This document shows, one piece after another, positions 16,677 to 25,966 of a stretch of 61,569 nucleotides of DNA. The notes beneath the pieces are model-generated. The model did not search any database, was not told where the DNA came from, and was given only the letters and a program-made list of their open reading frames with translations. A program made the translations under genes and the position numbers. Source of the DNA: Hyphomicrobiales bacterium (lineage in GTDB: Bacteria; Pseudomonadota; Alphaproteobacteria; Rhizobiales; Beijerinckiaceae); the NCBI GenBank assembly GCA_027483795.1, contig JAIXTT010000039.1, positions 1 to 61,569 of the forward strand. Direction: 5' to 3'. Each line of letters opens with the position of its first letter. The first letter of the stretch is position 1.

Positions 16677-17518
16677 GCGAACTCGTCGCCCTGGCCAAGA
16701 GCTACGAGTCGACGATCATCTGGATCTTCGTCGTCCTGTCGCGCCTCTACGGTTTCCTGCTCACGACCTACGTTCTGCCCGCCAACGCCGTCGGCCGGCT
16801 CGTGCGGGCCGTGGTGGCGCTCGTCTTCGTCCTGCCCATGATCCATGCACGCGACGCGCCGGGAGCGATCCCGCCCCGCTTCGAATTCGCGCTGCTCGCC
16901 GTTCTCGCCGTCGAGTTCTTCAAGGGCTATCTGCTCGGCCACGCGATCGGCTGGATCTTCTGGGTCATGGAAGGCGTCGGCAACGTCATCGACAACCAGC
17001 GCGGCGCCGCCATCGCGACGGCGGTGAACCCCCTGATGGGCCAGGAAGCCTCGCCGCTCGCGATCCTCTTCTCGCAGGCCGTCACGGTCTATTTCTTCGC
17101 GATCGGGGGCATGTTCGTCTTCTTCAACGTCTTCTATCTGTCCTATGCGATCTTCCCGGCGGGCTCGTTCGTTCCCGCCTTCGACCTGCGCGCGGCGGGC
17201 GCCTTGTTGACGATCTTCACTCGGGCCATGGAACTTCTCGTTCTGATCGCCGCCCCGATCGTCCTCGTGATGTTCATCGTGGAATTCGCGCTGGCGATGG
17301 TCAGCCGATTTGCACCGCAGATCCAGGTCTTCATCCTCGCGATGCCGATCAAGAGCGCGATCGCCATCTTCATGATGGTCTTCTTCTTCCCGATCGCCCT
17401 CGACTTCGCCCTGCGCCCGGCCGCCCGCTTCTATGGCGAGGCCGATTTCGCGGTGAGGCTGCTGGGCGGCGAGCGCTCCTATCGTGAAGTCGTGCCGAAC
17501 GTCGGATCGGGGCGGTGA
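16673..17518 (+). CDS. sctT: Type III secretion export apparatus protein SctT
   Basis: Polytopic export-gate subunit of the SctT/FliR family, 281 residues, with about six hydrophobic segments. Family features include the LSRLYGFLL start of the first helix, the FFKGYLLGHAIGWIFWVMEGVGNVIDNQRG segment, and PLMGQEASPLAILF, which matches SctT loops closely. Start overlaps sctS and the stop is one base before the sctU ATG. It forms the top of the R5S4T1 gate in the inner membrane. Confidence 0.93.
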   Translation: MSELVALAKSYESTIIWIFVVLSRLYGFLLTTYVLPANAVGRLVRAVVALVFVLPMIHARDAPGAIPPRFEFALLAVLAVEFFKGYLLGHAIGWIFWVMEGVGNVIDNQRGAAIATAVNPLMGQEASPLAILFSQAVTVYFFAIGGMFVFFNVFYLSYAIFPAGSFVPAFDLRAAGALLTIFTRAMELLVLIAAPIVLVMFIVEFALAMVSRFAPQIQVFILAMPIKSAIAIFMMVFFFPIALDFALRPAARFYGEADFAVRLLGGERSYREVVPNVGSGR

Positions 17519-17519
17519 C

Positions 17520-18632
17520 ATGAGCGACAGCGGCGAAAAGACGGAACTCCCGACACCGAAGAAGGAGCGCGACGCCCGACAGAAAGGTCAGGTCGCCAAG
17601 AGCCAGGAAGTGGTGATCACCATGACCCTCTTCGGCCTCATCGCCTATGTCTGGTTTTCTTGGGACGGCATTCTCGAACGCATGGCCGCCGCCTTCGAAG
17701 TACCGTCCTATCGGGACGGAAACTTCACCATGGTGGCCTATGGTCGGCTCGAAGCGCTCTTCGATCTCCTCGTCGCCGTGCTTCTGCCGATGATGGGCGT
17801 GGTGATCTTTCTGGCCGTCGCTTCGAACATCGGACAATTCGGCTTTCTCGTCGCGGGCGAGTCCGTGATGCCGAAACTCGAAAAGATCAGCCCCTTGGCG
17901 GGCTTCAAGCGCATCTTTTCGCTGAAGCATCTGGTCGAGACGCTGAAGAACATCATCAAGATCGTGTTCCTCACCATCCTTCTGACGATCGCGCTCGAGG
18001 AGAACATCGGCGGCCTGCTGCAGGCCGTGCATTGCGGGATCGGCTGCGTGAACGCGCTCGCGGGGCTCATGCTCGGCGACATCTTCCGCTATTCGGCGCT
18101 GGCCTTCCTCATCATCGCCGGGGCCGACTACGCCTTTCAGCGCCGCACGCACACCAAAAGCCTGATGATGACGAAGGAGGAAGTGAAGCGCGAATACAAG
18201 GAGTCGGAAGGTGATCCGCACATCAAGGGCAAACGCCGGCAACTCGCCCAGGAATTCGCGACGGGCGACGGCGGCATCGTCAAACGCTCCTCCGCGGTGG
18301 TGGTCAACCCCACGCATTACGCGGTCGCGCTGCTGTACGACCGGGAACGCGTGCCCCTCCCCGTCGTGACGGCCAAGGGCGTCGACATGCGGGCCGCGTG
18401 GATCCGCGGCGAGGCCGAGGCCGCGGGCGTACCGATCTTCCGGAGCCCCGCGCTCGCAAGAAGCCTGTTCGTCGATGCCGATGTCGACGAACCCGTTCCG
18501 GTCGAATTCTTCGACGCGCTCGCCGAGATCCTCGTCTGGATCGAAAGGAACCGCGCTTCGCTCTATCAGGGGCGCCCCCTGCTCCACGGCGTCATCGACG
18601 TCGAAACCGCACTGGACCGGTCGCCGAGATGA
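17520..18632 (+). CDS. sctU: Type III secretion autoprotease switch protein SctU
   Basis: SctU/FlhB-family export switch, 370 residues. It begins [29 protein letters not shown], the family N-terminus, followed by four membrane helices (about 30-50, 80-105, 135-160, 185-205). The cytoplasmic domain has the autocleavage motif NPTH at residues 263-266. Cleavage between N and P is needed for switching from needle to translocator export. ATG 17520 follows the sctT stop by one base; the stop overlaps the sctN start. Confidence 0.96.
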   Translation: MSDSGEKTELPTPKKERDARQKGQVAKSQEVVITMTLFGLIAYVWFSWDGILERMAAAFEVPSYRDGNFTMVAYGRLEALFDLLVAVLLPMMGVVIFLAVASNIGQFGFLVAGESVMPKLEKISPLAGFKRIFSLKHLVETLKNIIKIVFLTILLTIALEENIGGLLQAVHCGIGCVNALAGLMLGDIFRYSALAFLIIAGADYAFQRRTHTKSLMMTKEEVKREYKESEGDPHIKGKRRQLAQEFATGDGGIVKRSSAVVVNPTHYAVALLYDRERVPLPVVTAKGVDMRAAWIRGEAEAAGVPIFRSPALARSLFVDADVDEPVPVEFFDALAEILVWIERNRASLYQGRPLLHGVIDVETALDRSPR

Positions 18633-20014
18633 CGATGCCCATGACCGACGAAACCGCCGAGACGATCTTCGCCGGCCGCCGCTCGCGGCTCGAGGAACTC
18701 CTCTCCGAACGGAAGGCCCGCATCGCGGAACGTCTGCACGAGCTCGAATTCTTCAACGTCACCGGCCGCGTGACCCGCGTCGTCGGCACCATCATCCACG
18801 CCGTCGTTCCCCGCATCCGGATCGGCGAGATCGTCGAACTCCATACCCGCGGGACGGACGCGAGCATCTACGCCGAATGCGTCGGCTTCATCGAAAACGA
18901 AGCCCTGCTCGCACCGATCGGAGAGACGCAGGGCATCACGCCCGCCACCGAAGTGCGCCGCACGGGCCGCGTCCAGGAAGTGCCCGTCGGCCCGGACCTT
19001 CTCGGGCGCGTCATCGACGGTCTCGGCCGCTTCATCGACGGGCTCGACCGGCCGTTCCATCCCGTCGCCTGGCGCCCGGTCTATGCCGATCCGCCGAATC
19101 CGATGACCCGCCGGATCATCACGGATCCCTTGCCGATGGGCCTCCGCGTTCTCGACGGCATGCTCACCGTCGGCGAAGGCCAGCGGATGGGCATCTTCGC
19201 CGCGGCGGGCGGCGGCAAGTCGACCCTGCTCTCGATGCTCGTGAAGGGCTGCGAGGCCGACATCATCGTGATGGCGCTGATCGGCGAACGCGGCCGCGAA
19301 GTGCGCGAATTCATCGAGCATGATCTCGGTCCCGAGGGCATGGCGCGATGCGTGCTCGTCTGCGCCACGTCCGACCGCAGTTCGATGGAGCGCATGAAGG
19401 CCGCCTTCATCGCGACCGCCATCGCCGAGCATTTCCGGGATCAGGGCAAGAAGGTGCTCTTCCTCATGGACTCGGTCACCCGCTTCGCGCGCGCCCTCCG
19501 CGAGATCGGTCTTGCCGCGGGCGAACCGCCCACGCGCCGCGGCTTCCCGCCGTCCGTCTTCGCCAATCTGCCGAAACTGATGGAACGGGTCGGCATGAAC
19601 GACAAGGGCTCCATCACCGCCTTCTACACCGTGCTCGTCGAAGGCGACGACATGACCGAACCCGTCGCCGACGAGACGCGCTCCATCCTCGACGGGCACA
19701 TCATCCTCTCGCGCAAGCTCGCCGCATCGAACCACTACCCCGCCATCGACGTCACGGCATCCAAGAGCCGCGTCATGGACAAGGTCGTATCCGATCGGCA
19801 CAAGAAAATGGCGGGACAGGTCAATGCATGGATCGCCGCCTACAACGACATCGAGCTCCTGATCCAAGTCGGGGAATACAAGCCCGGCGGAGATCCCGTC
19901 GTCGATCTTGCGGTGTCCAAGCACAAACTGATCAAGGATTTTCTCTGTCAAAGAACGAATGAGTTCAATACACTGGAAGAGACGTTGTCCCGACTCGAAG
20001 AATTGACCCGTTGA
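18629..20014 (+). CDS. sctN: Type III secretion ATPase SctN
   Basis: Cytoplasmic hexameric ATPase of 461 residues, related to F1-beta and FliI. It strips chaperones and unfolds substrates at the export gate. The Walker A motif AAAGGGKST is at residues 191-199 (Lys197), as in Ysc[18 protein letters not shown] and the Walker B region [26 protein letters not shown] follow, and the C-terminal domain is complete. ATG 18629 overlaps the sctU stop; a longer frame upstream lies inside sctU and is rejected. Confidence 0.97.
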   Translation: MTMPMTDETAETIFAGRRSRLEELLSERKARIAERLHELEFFNVTGRVTRVVGTIIHAVVPRIRIGEIVELHTRGTDASIYAECVGFIENEALLAPIGETQGITPATEVRRTGRVQEVPVGPDLLGRVIDGLGRFIDGLDRPFHPVAWRPVYADPPNPMTRRIITDPLPMGLRVLDGMLTVGEGQRMGIFAAAGGGKSTLLSMLVKGCEADIIVMALIGERGREVREFIEHDLGPEGMARCVLVCATSDRSSMERMKAAFIATAIAEHFRDQGKKVLFLMDSVTRFARALREIGLAAGEPPTRRGFPPSVFANLPKLMERVGMNDKGSITAFYTVLVEGDDMTEPVADETRSILDGHIILSRKLAASNHYPAIDVTASKSRVMDKVVSDRHKKMAGQVNAWIAAYNDIELLIQVGEYKPGGDPVVDLAVSKHKLIKDFLCQRTNEFNTLEETLSRLEELTR

Positions 20015-20511
20015 TCCGGAAGATCGCCCGCCTCCTCAAGATCAAGGAAATGCGCGAGCAGGACGCCCTCCGGCTCGTGCAGCTCAAGCGGCGTGCCTTG
20101 ACCGAAGCCGAGGCGGAGCGCGACGAGGCCGTCCGGATCCGCGACGAGAGCGAACGCACCTATCCCGAGCGTGAACAGGCCGTCTACGACACGGTCATGG
20201 GCCGGGTCGTCGCTCAGGACGCCGTCGAGGACATGAAGGCCGCCTTGGTCCGCCTCGCCGAAAGCCGGCAGGAGCTCGAGGACGAGGTCACGCGCATGAA
20301 CCACGTCGTCGAGCGCTTCAGGCGTGAATTGCAGGAAGCGCGGGCGCTTCACGCCGCCGCGGTTCGGGCCAAGGAAAAATACGTCTTTCTGCACGGTCAT
20401 GTCCGCGACCTGATGCTCGCCGAAACCGAAGCGCGCGAGGAAGGCGAGGTCGAGGAACTCTTCGCCAAGCCGATGCGCAAGCCGGACGGGACCGCGGCCC
20501 ATGGTGCATGA
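20011..20511 (+). CDS. sctO: Type III secretion central stalk protein SctO
   Basis: A 166-residue, almost entirely charged coiled-coil protein in the position directly after the ATPase. SctO/YscO/FliJ inserts into the ATPase hexamer like the gamma stalk of F1. Heptads run from about residue 10 to 145, with the characteristic basic start ([20 protein letters not shown]). It uses a TTG start overlapping the sctN stop (TTGA). Sequence conservation in this family is low, but context and fold pattern agree. Confidence 0.85.
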   Translation: MIRKIARLLKIKEMREQDALRLVQLKRRALTEAEAERDEAVRIRDESERTYPEREQAVYDTVMGRVVAQDAVEDMKAALVRLAESRQELEDEVTRMNHVVERFRRELQEARALHAAAVRAKEKYVFLHGHVRDLMLAETEAREEGEVEELFAKPMRKPDGTAAHGA

Positions 20512-21190
20512 GATCCGCGGCATGCCGTCGAAACAGGCGACGGGCGCCGGAGACGGCTCGGCCGAACTCGGCGCGGCCTTTTCCGCCGATGCGGGCCTGC
20601 GCGGCGGGTCGTCCGGGCGGCAGGGTTCGTCCTGGAACGGGGCGGAATTCGAGCGCCGCCGAGCGATGCTCGAACGCATGATCGAGGCGAAGGCGGAGCC
20701 GGGCGAGCCGAAACACGAGGATGCGCGGGCCGGAAGCGACGAGCCGCGCAACGACGACGCGGCGGAACCGGGCGTCGTCGGCGACGGAGACGGCGTTCTC
20801 CACCCCGCCCATCACCCTCTCGCCGCCGCATCGGACGTCGCCCCGGCGCGGGACGTCCGGCAGCCCGCCGAGCCCGAAATCCCTCGCGACTTCTCCGCGA
20901 TCGAGCGGCTCGTCCGCGATTTCCATCTCCGCGATCCCCTCTTGGCCGCCCATCGCGTCTCGTGTCGCTTGGATTTCGGCGACGCCTTCAGGGTCACGGC
21001 GGAATTGGGCGGCACGGCGAAGGACATCGAGATCCGCTTCGACGTCACGTCGGAACTCTTCGCGCTGAAGACCGGCTGTCCCGTCGGGATGATGGCGGAT
21101 GCGCTGCGCGCCCGCTTCCCCGATCTGCGGATCCGCGTCGTCTTCGCTCCCGCCCCGGCAGGCGAGCGCGACGAGGAGAAGGAGGCATGA
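20501..21190 (+). CDS. sctP: Probable SctP needle-length regulator
   Basis: A 229-residue protein between sctO and sctQ, the usual place for SctP. The N-terminal 125 residues are low complexity, rich in Gly, Ala, Glu and Pro, as in molecular-ruler proteins. The C-terminal about 95 residues look folded and match in size a T3S4-type domain that contacts SctU to switch substrate class. The overall length is short for a ruler (YscP is over 500). The call is from position and architecture, not clear identity. It overlaps both neighbours. Confidence 0.65.
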   Translation: MVHEIRGMPSKQATGAGDGSAELGAAFSADAGLRGGSSGRQGSSWNGAEFERRRAMLERMIEAKAEPGEPKHEDARAGSDEPRNDDAAEPGVVGDGDGVLHPAHHPLAAASDVAPARDVRQPAEPEIPRDFSAIERLVRDFHLRDPLLAAHRVSCRLDFGDAFRVTAELGGTAKDIEIRFDVTSELFALKTGCPVGMMADALRARFPDLRIRVVFAPAPAGERDEEKEA

Positions 21191-21900
21191 GCGGGCGCAG
21201 CGATCTCGCCCCCCGAGTGCCCGTCGCCGCCGTCGACGCGGCGCTCTGGAACGCGGTCCTCTCGCGTTTCGAGACGCCGCGCCCGGTCTCGGAAGCGCTG
21301 TCGCTGCGCATCCGCCATTCCGACCGCGGCTGGACCTCGCCCGACGTCGACGTCATGGCCGTCGCCGGGGTTGAACTCTCCTATGAATGGCTGACGCCGC
21401 CGCCCGATCTTCCGCCGGGCCTTCAGCTGACCGCCGACCGGCTTGCCGCTCTGCCCCCCTCGGTCCGTCGCCTGATGAGCGCGATGATCCTGATGCGGGC
21501 TTCGGCCTTCTGGTCGGGTCCGTCGCCCGCCCATCAGGGTGCGCGGCCAGCGGCCGCGGGCGGCGAAGAGCTTCGTCTCGTCCTCGAATTCTTCCGCGAC
21601 GACGCTCCTTTCGGCGCGCTTCTCGTCGGCGTCGCTCCGTCGGATGCGGCCGCGCTCGCCCGTGCCGCGGGTCTCGACAGCATCGACGCGGAAGGCGTCG
21701 ACCCGCGAATCGCCGTCGACGTGCTCCCTCGTCTCGCGTCCCTGTCGCTTCCCGCCGCCGAGGTCGAAGCGCTGGCGCCCGGCGACGTCGTGCTTCTCGG
21801 CCCGCTGACGGCGCCTTTCGACGCGCTCCGGATCGGGTCGAAACTTCATCCCGTCCGTCGGGTCGAGGACGGCGGCTTCATTCTGGATATCGCGCCATGA
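21187..21900 (+). CDS. sctQ: Type III secretion cytoplasmic-ring protein SctQ, N-terminal piece
   Basis: Sorting-platform (C-ring) protein of 237 residues. Typical SctQ has about 300-350 residues and ends in a SpoA domain homologous to FliN. Here the protein has the N-terminal region and a first SpoA-like domain (about 150-235, ending GSKLHPVRRVEDGGFILD), while the second SpoA domain is a separate downstream gene. This resembles the HrcQA/HrcQB split of Pseudomonas syringae. ATG 21187 overlaps the sctP stop; the longer frame lies inside sctP. Confidence 0.85.
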   Translation: MSGRSDLAPRVPVAAVDAALWNAVLSRFETPRPVSEALSLRIRHSDRGWTSPDVDVMAVAGVELSYEWLTPPPDLPPGLQLTADRLAALPPSVRRLMSAMILMRASAFWSGPSPAHQGARPAAAGGEELRLVLEFFRDDAPFGALLVGVAPSDAAALARAAGLDSIDAEGVDPRIAVDVLPRLASLSLPAAEVEALAPGDVVLLGPLTAPFDALRIGSKLHPVRRVEDGGFILDIAP

Positions 21901-22217
21901 CCGAAGACGACATGCCGAGGCCGGACGACGAGGCCGCCGCCGAAGGTTCGACGCCCGCGCCCGCCGAACAGGGCGAATTCCTGTTGCCCGGCGACATGCT
22001 GGTGACGCTCGAATTCCACCTTCCAGGACGCACGGTCCCGCTCGCCGAGATTTCGGCCTGGGCGGAGGGCGGCGTCGTCTCGCTCCCCGATGCGACCCTC
22101 GATCACGATCTGCCGATCACCGTGCGCAACGGCGACAGGGTGATCGCTTCGGGACGGCTCGTGCGCCTCGACGACTGCTTCGGCGTCAGGATCGACAGGA
22201 CTTTCATTCGCCGCTGA
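21897..22217 (+). CDS. SctQ C-terminal piece, FliN-like SpoA protein
   Basis: A 106-residue protein with an acidic, Pro-rich N-terminus (about 1-30) and a SpoA/FliN domain: MLVTLEFHLPGRTVPLAEISAW, then a GD-V-AxG-like strand (NGDRVIASGRLVRLDD) and FGVRIDRTF. FliN-type proteins dimerise and form the pods of the sorting platform with SctQ and SctL. Its ATG overlaps the sctQ stop by four bases, so stoichiometric coupled translation is likely. It corresponds to HrcQB of split systems. Confidence 0.88.
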   Translation: MTEDDMPRPDDEAAAEGSTPAPAEQGEFLLPGDMLVTLEFHLPGRTVPLAEISAWAEGGVVSLPDATLDHDLPITVRNGDRVIASGRLVRLDDCFGVRIDRTFIRR

Positions 22218-22250
22218 TCGGCGGAGACACAGCTTTGCGGCGGTAGCGTC

Positions 22251-22892
22251 ATGGTCGAACCTCTCAGTCTCATTCTCGCGCTGGCGGCCGCGGCCCTCGT
22301 GCCCTTCATCGCCATCGCCGCGAGTTCGTTCATCAAGATCGCCGTCGTGCTCATGCTGATCCGAAACGCGATCGGCACCCAGCAGACGCCGCCCAACATC
22401 GCGCTCAACGCGCTGGCGATGATCATCTCGATCTTCGTGATGGCGCCCGTCATCCGCGAGGCCTATGCGGCGGCCTCCGCGGTCACGGGCAAGGGCGTCG
22501 GGATGGGCGACATCGAGGCGGTCTACAATGCCGTTCTGCCGCCCGTTCTCGCCTTCCTCCAGAAGAACGCGGGCCAGCGCGAACTCCAGTATTTCTATGA
22601 AACGGCCACCTATCTCTGGCCTCCGGCAATGCGCGAAACGATCGGCATCAACAACATCCTGATCGTCCTGCCCGCCTTCACGCTCACCGAATTGCGCGAA
22701 GCCTTCGAAATCGGCTTCCTGATCTATCTGCCCTTCATCGCGATCGACCTGATCGTGTCGAACATCCTTCTCGCCATGGGCATGATGATGGTGAGCCCGT
22801 TGACGATATCGCTTCCGTTCAAGCTCTTGCTTTTCGTCATGGTCGACGGCTGGTCTAAGCTGACCCTTGCGGTAGTGAAGACCTACATCTGA
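22251..22892 (+). CDS. sctR: Type III secretion export apparatus protein SctR
   Basis: Inner-membrane export-gate subunit of 213 residues with four hydrophobic stretches. The conserved start SSFIKIAVVLMLIRNAIGTQQTPPN and the late segment LREAFEIGFLIYLPFIAIDLIVSNILLAMGMMMVSP are the strongest SctR/FliP signatures. The C-terminus PFKLLLFVMVDGW is also family-typical. It closes the export operon and follows the FliN-like gene by 33 bases. Confidence 0.96.
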   Translation: MVEPLSLILALAAAALVPFIAIAASSFIKIAVVLMLIRNAIGTQQTPPNIALNALAMIISIFVMAPVIREAYAAASAVTGKGVGMGDIEAVYNAVLPPVLAFLQKNAGQRELQYFYETATYLWPPAMRETIGINNILIVLPAFTLTELREAFEIGFLIYLPFIAIDLIVSNILLAMGMMMVSPLTISLPFKLLLFVMVDGWSKLTLAVVKTYI

Positions 22893-22926
22893 AGAGCAAC
22901 TCCTCATTTTTTCGACATGCGCAACA

Positions 22927-22946
22927 GATGTGCGTCACCGCACATC
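22927..22946. promoter_or_regulatory. CRP-type palindrome before the translocon operon
   Basis: Perfect inverted repeat GATGTGCG-TCAC-CGCACATC. Read as TGTGC-N6-GCACA it fits the TGTGN-N6-NCACA form bound by Crp-family proteins. It lies 20 bases before the TTGACA-like box and 116 bases before the translocon chaperone start. A Crp/Fnr gene and an adenylate cyclase gene lie at the end of the same locus. A transcript hairpin after sctR is an alternative reading, but no T run follows. Confidence 0.45.
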
Positions 22947-22949
22947 CGA

Positions 22950-22978
22950 TTGACATCTTTGTGCCCTAAGAGAACATT
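22950..22978 (+). promoter_or_regulatory. Candidate promoter of the translocon operon
   Basis: TTGACA at 22950 is followed 17 bases later by AACATT. The -35 box is a perfect sigma-70 match; the -10 box is weak. The region between sctR and the SycD-like gene is noticeably AT-richer than its surroundings, as expected of a promoter. Confidence 0.45.
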
Positions 22979-23061
22979 CATCCAAACGGAAAACGTCACT
23001 TCGATCCCCGCAACTCGCTGATGAGCTGCAAAGATCGGATGACCAGCGGAGCGACAGGGAC

Positions 23062-23613
23062 ATGAGCGGACTTCTCGACGACTTCAATCCGAAAGCCAAT
23101 CCGATCTTCGAGCGCAGCGACTGGCGCGAGATCATCAAGGGCTCGCTCGACCGCTTCGGCATCAAGAACGAAGCCTTGATCGACGAAGTGATCGAATCCG
23201 GCGGATCGATGGGCTCCGTTCTCGGCCTCGGTCCCGAACATGTCGCCGCGCTGGTGCAGGTCGGGGTCGATCATCTGAGCAAGGGCCACAATGACGACGC
23301 GCTGAACAGCTTCGCCTTCGCCGCCCTCATCGACCCGCTGGATCATCGCCCGTATTTCGGCCTCGGCTCGGTCATGCAGGTCAAAGGCGACCTCAAGACG
23401 GCGGCGCAGAACTACATCATGGCGATGACGCTCGAGCCGCATTTCCCCTTCGGCTATCTGCGCCTCGGCGAGTGCCACATGGCCAACAAGGAATTCGACC
23501 GCGCCAAGGAATGCTTCGAGACCGCGAAGAAGATCGCGGCGGGGCGCCCCGACGCGAAACAGGTGAACGCGCAGGCCGATCGCATGCTCGCGGTCATCGC
23601 CGTCAAGAACTGA
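23062..23613 (+). CDS. SycD/SicA-type class II translocator chaperone
   Basis: A 183-residue TPR protein at the head of the translocon operon. Three TPRs are visible between about residues 70 and 170 (LVQVGVDHLSKGHNDDALNSFAFAALIDPLDHRPYFGLG and PFGYLRLGECHMANKEFDRAKECFETA). Class II chaperones bind the N-terminal segments of both hydrophobic translocators and keep them soluble before export. The two translocator genes follow directly. It is the closest of three SycD-like genes here to the canonical family, with the typical length. Confidence 0.88.
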   Translation: MSGLLDDFNPKANPIFERSDWREIIKGSLDRFGIKNEALIDEVIESGGSMGSVLGLGPEHVAALVQVGVDHLSKGHNDDALNSFAFAALIDPLDHRPYFGLGSVMQVKGDLKTAAQNYIMAMTLEPHFPFGYLRLGECHMANKEFDRAKECFETAKKIAAGRPDAKQVNAQADRMLAVIAVKN

Positions 23614-23672
23614 GCGCCGCGGCGCTTCTCTCAAGATCAGTTTCGCTTTCGAGAAAAGCGAGGAGGCTCAAG

Positions 23673-24710
23673 ATGACCACCGTTACCAACACCCCGCCCC
23701 CCACCGTCCCGCCCGCCGGCCAGAACCCGGAGACCGAGGGCGTCAAGAAGACCGAAACGCCCCCGACCGGCGGCGGCGTCAACAGTGCCGACGGAAACAC
23801 CGTTCCGGATACGAACACCACGAAACTCGCCAACGGCGACGCGATGCTCTCGGCGGTGCTCGAGGGCCTGACCTCCCTGCTGATGGGCCAGATCAAGTCC
23901 CCGAAGGACCTCGAAGTCGTGGTCGCCGAAGTGATCAGCAAGGTCAAGGCTGAGATCGAGAAGTCCAACGAAGGCAAGATCAAGAACGAGACGAACAACC
24001 AAATCGCGATCAACAAGGAAAAGCTCGACAAGATCGATCAGAGCCTGAAGCAGCTCGAGGAAGCGGGCGCGCTCTCGGATGCGAACGGCATCATGGGCTG
24101 GTTCAAGACCGCGCTGAACTTCCTCTCGGCGGTCGTTCAGATCGGCGTCGGCATCGCGTTGCTGGCGAGCGGCAATCCGCTCGGCGTCTTCCTGATCGCC
24201 AAAGGCAGCCTCGATCTGCTCGGCGCCGTCGACAGTACGCTGAAACAGGCGACGGGCAGCGGGATCGCGGGCAATATCGCGAAGGCCTTCGGGGCGAGCG
24301 AGGAAGCGGCGATGTGGGCCGATGTCGGCTTCACCGCGACGCTCGCCGTCGCCACCATCGTCGTCAGCATCGTCTCCATGCGTGTCGACGGCGCGGCCGA
24401 AGCCATGGCCGCGGGCGCCAAGATGGTCGCGGACGTCGAAGGCGTCGTGACGGGTCTGGTCACCTCCGGTCTCGACATCGCCACGGCGGTCAACGGCTTC
24501 CGGGCGGCGGAAAAGACGGGCGACGCGACCAAGATGCAGGCCGAGAAGGCCAAGCTCGACGCGCTGCTGAGCCAGTTCGGCGGCGAACTGACGACCGCGC
24601 TCGAGAAGATGGGCAAAGCCGGTCAGGATTTCGCGGCGATGCTTCAGCAGCTGATGGAATCGATCAACGCCCGGGCGGGCACGCTCGAAAACCAGACCTT
24701 CACGGCCTGA
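23673..24710 (+). CDS. sctE: Type III translocator, SctE (YopB/SipB)-like
   Basis: A 345-residue secreted pore-forming protein. The N-terminus (1-50) is a disordered Pro/Thr-rich export and chaperone-binding region. A coiled coil covers about 85-135. Two hydrophobic hairpins follow: FLSAVVQIGVGIALLASGNPLGVFLIA (about 150-178) and FTATLAVATIVVSIVSM (about 220-240). A C-terminal coiled coil ends the protein. This is the major-translocator layout of YopB, IpaB and SseC. It would insert in the host membrane with the product of the next gene. ATG 23673 has a GGAGG site before it. Confidence 0.82.
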   Translation: MTTVTNTPPPTVPPAGQNPETEGVKKTETPPTGGGVNSADGNTVPDTNTTKLANGDAMLSAVLEGLTSLLMGQIKSPKDLEVVVAEVISKVKAEIEKSNEGKIKNETNNQIAINKEKLDKIDQSLKQLEEAGALSDANGIMGWFKTALNFLSAVVQIGVGIALLASGNPLGVFLIAKGSLDLLGAVDSTLKQATGSGIAGNIAKAFGASEEAAMWADVGFTATLAVATIVVSIVSMRVDGAAEAMAAGAKMVADVEGVVTGLVTSGLDIATAVNGFRAAEKTGDATKMQAEKAKLDALLSQFGGELTTALEKMGKAGQDFAAMLQQLMESINARAGTLENQTFTA

Positions 24711-24720
24711 GGAGGCCACC

Positions 24721-25953
24721 ATGACCAACGTCGATATGAAGACTACGCCGGCGGTCTACACCCCCGCGCCCGGCTCGACCCCGACCGAAGAGACGGCGAA
24801 GACCGGGAAGACGGAGGCCGGCAAAGGCACGGGCGCAAGCGGCAACGCCGGCAACCTGCCTCCCGCCGAGGGCTCGAAGGGAGTCAAATCGGTTCCTCCC
24901 GGCGTCGGCGACGGCAGCGAAGAGGTGCAGTTCACGGGCAGCGACCTGCAGTTTTTCTGGGGCATCGACGACTCGGTCTGGGCGCAGGTCACGCCTCGCG
25001 ACAAGGACATCATGATGAAGGCGATGATCCAGGTCGCGAGCCAGTTGGCCAAGCAGGCGACCGACGGCATCGTCCTGAATGCCGCGACCGCCATGACGGC
25101 GAACATCTCGCAGGCCGGGGAGCTCGACAAGGCGGCTCAAAAAACGATGACGCAGGGCTGGCTCAGTCTCGCCGCGGGCGTCGTGATGGGCGGCATCAGC
25201 GCCGGCATGCAGGGCTTCAGCGCCTTCAAGCTGGCGAAGTCGAGCTCGGGCGAGACCTTGAAGGCCTTCAACGGGCAGTTGAAGGAAATGAACGCCCAGG
25301 CGACCGCCGCCGGTCAAAAATTGACGGGCGAAATCAAGGACATGAGCGCGGAGATGACCAAGCTCTCCAATAAGGCGGCGAATGGAACCTTGACGAAGGT
25401 CGACATCGACAACTTCAAGGCCAAATACGACACGAAGCTCACACAAGTCATCGGTGCCGACAACTACAAGGCCTTCACGGACAAATTGGACAAGTCGGTC
25501 TTCAACGGGCTCGGCCTTGCCGCTCAGGATGCCGCCAAGGAAGCGTTCCAGGACGTCCAGCGGCAAACCACGAACGGAGCGGCCAAGGCGATCAAGAAGG
25601 AGAAGGCCGACGTACGCACCGCATTCATGGAGACTTCGGGCATGAAGACGGCGACCGAAGCGATGCAGAGCTTCACGGCCCCGCTCCGGAAATACGACGC
25701 CATCGGTGCGATCGCGGGCGCGGGCGAGAAGTCCGTCAATGCCGGCGGCACGATCGCGGCGTCCGAAGCCCAGTCGGCGCAGGCCGATGCGTCGCGTGAA
25801 CAGGCCAATGCCGCGCAGGCGACCGCTCAAAGAGACGTCGTGAGCGCGGAGAAGCAGGCGATCGATGCCTTCATCCAGAAGCTGATCGATTTCCTCGATC
25901 GCTCCGGTCAGACCGAGGTCGACATGATGGGGGCGGTCACGCGCGGCAAGTAA
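24721..25953 (+). CDS. sctB: Type III translocator, SctB (YopD/SipC)-like
   Basis: A 410-residue secreted protein with a disordered Thr/Gly/Pro-rich N-terminus (1-75), one hydrophobic segment (about 145-170, WLSLAAGVVMGGISAGMQGFSAF) and a long alpha-helical, Gln/Ala/Lys-rich C-terminal half with a final coiled coil. The single hydrophobic segment and position after the larger translocator match minor translocators such as YopD, EspB and SipC. It has a GGAGG ribosome binding site in the 10-base gap after the SctE-like gene. Confidence 0.75.
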   Translation: MTNVDMKTTPAVYTPAPGSTPTEETAKTGKTEAGKGTGASGNAGNLPPAEGSKGVKSVPPGVGDGSEEVQFTGSDLQFFWGIDDSVWAQVTPRDKDIMMKAMIQVASQLAKQATDGIVLNAATAMTANISQAGELDKAAQKTMTQGWLSLAAGVVMGGISAGMQGFSAFKLAKSSSGETLKAFNGQLKEMNAQATAAGQKLTGEIKDMSAEMTKLSNKAANGTLTKVDIDNFKAKYDTKLTQVIGADNYKAFTDKLDKSVFNGLGLAAQDAAKEAFQDVQRQTTNGAAKAIKKEKADVRTAFMETSGMKTATEAMQSFTAPLRKYDAIGAIAGAGEKSVNAGGTIAASEAQSAQADASREQANAAQATAQRDVVSAEKQAIDAFIQKLIDFLDRSGQTEVDMMGAVTRGK

Positions 25954-25966
25954 AGGGAACGTCGTC

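Noticed and set aside
16401-22892. Flagellar export genes instead of an injectisome
   Set aside because: Needle, secretin, gatekeeper, translocator and chaperone genes are present and no flagellin, hook or rod genes are seen.
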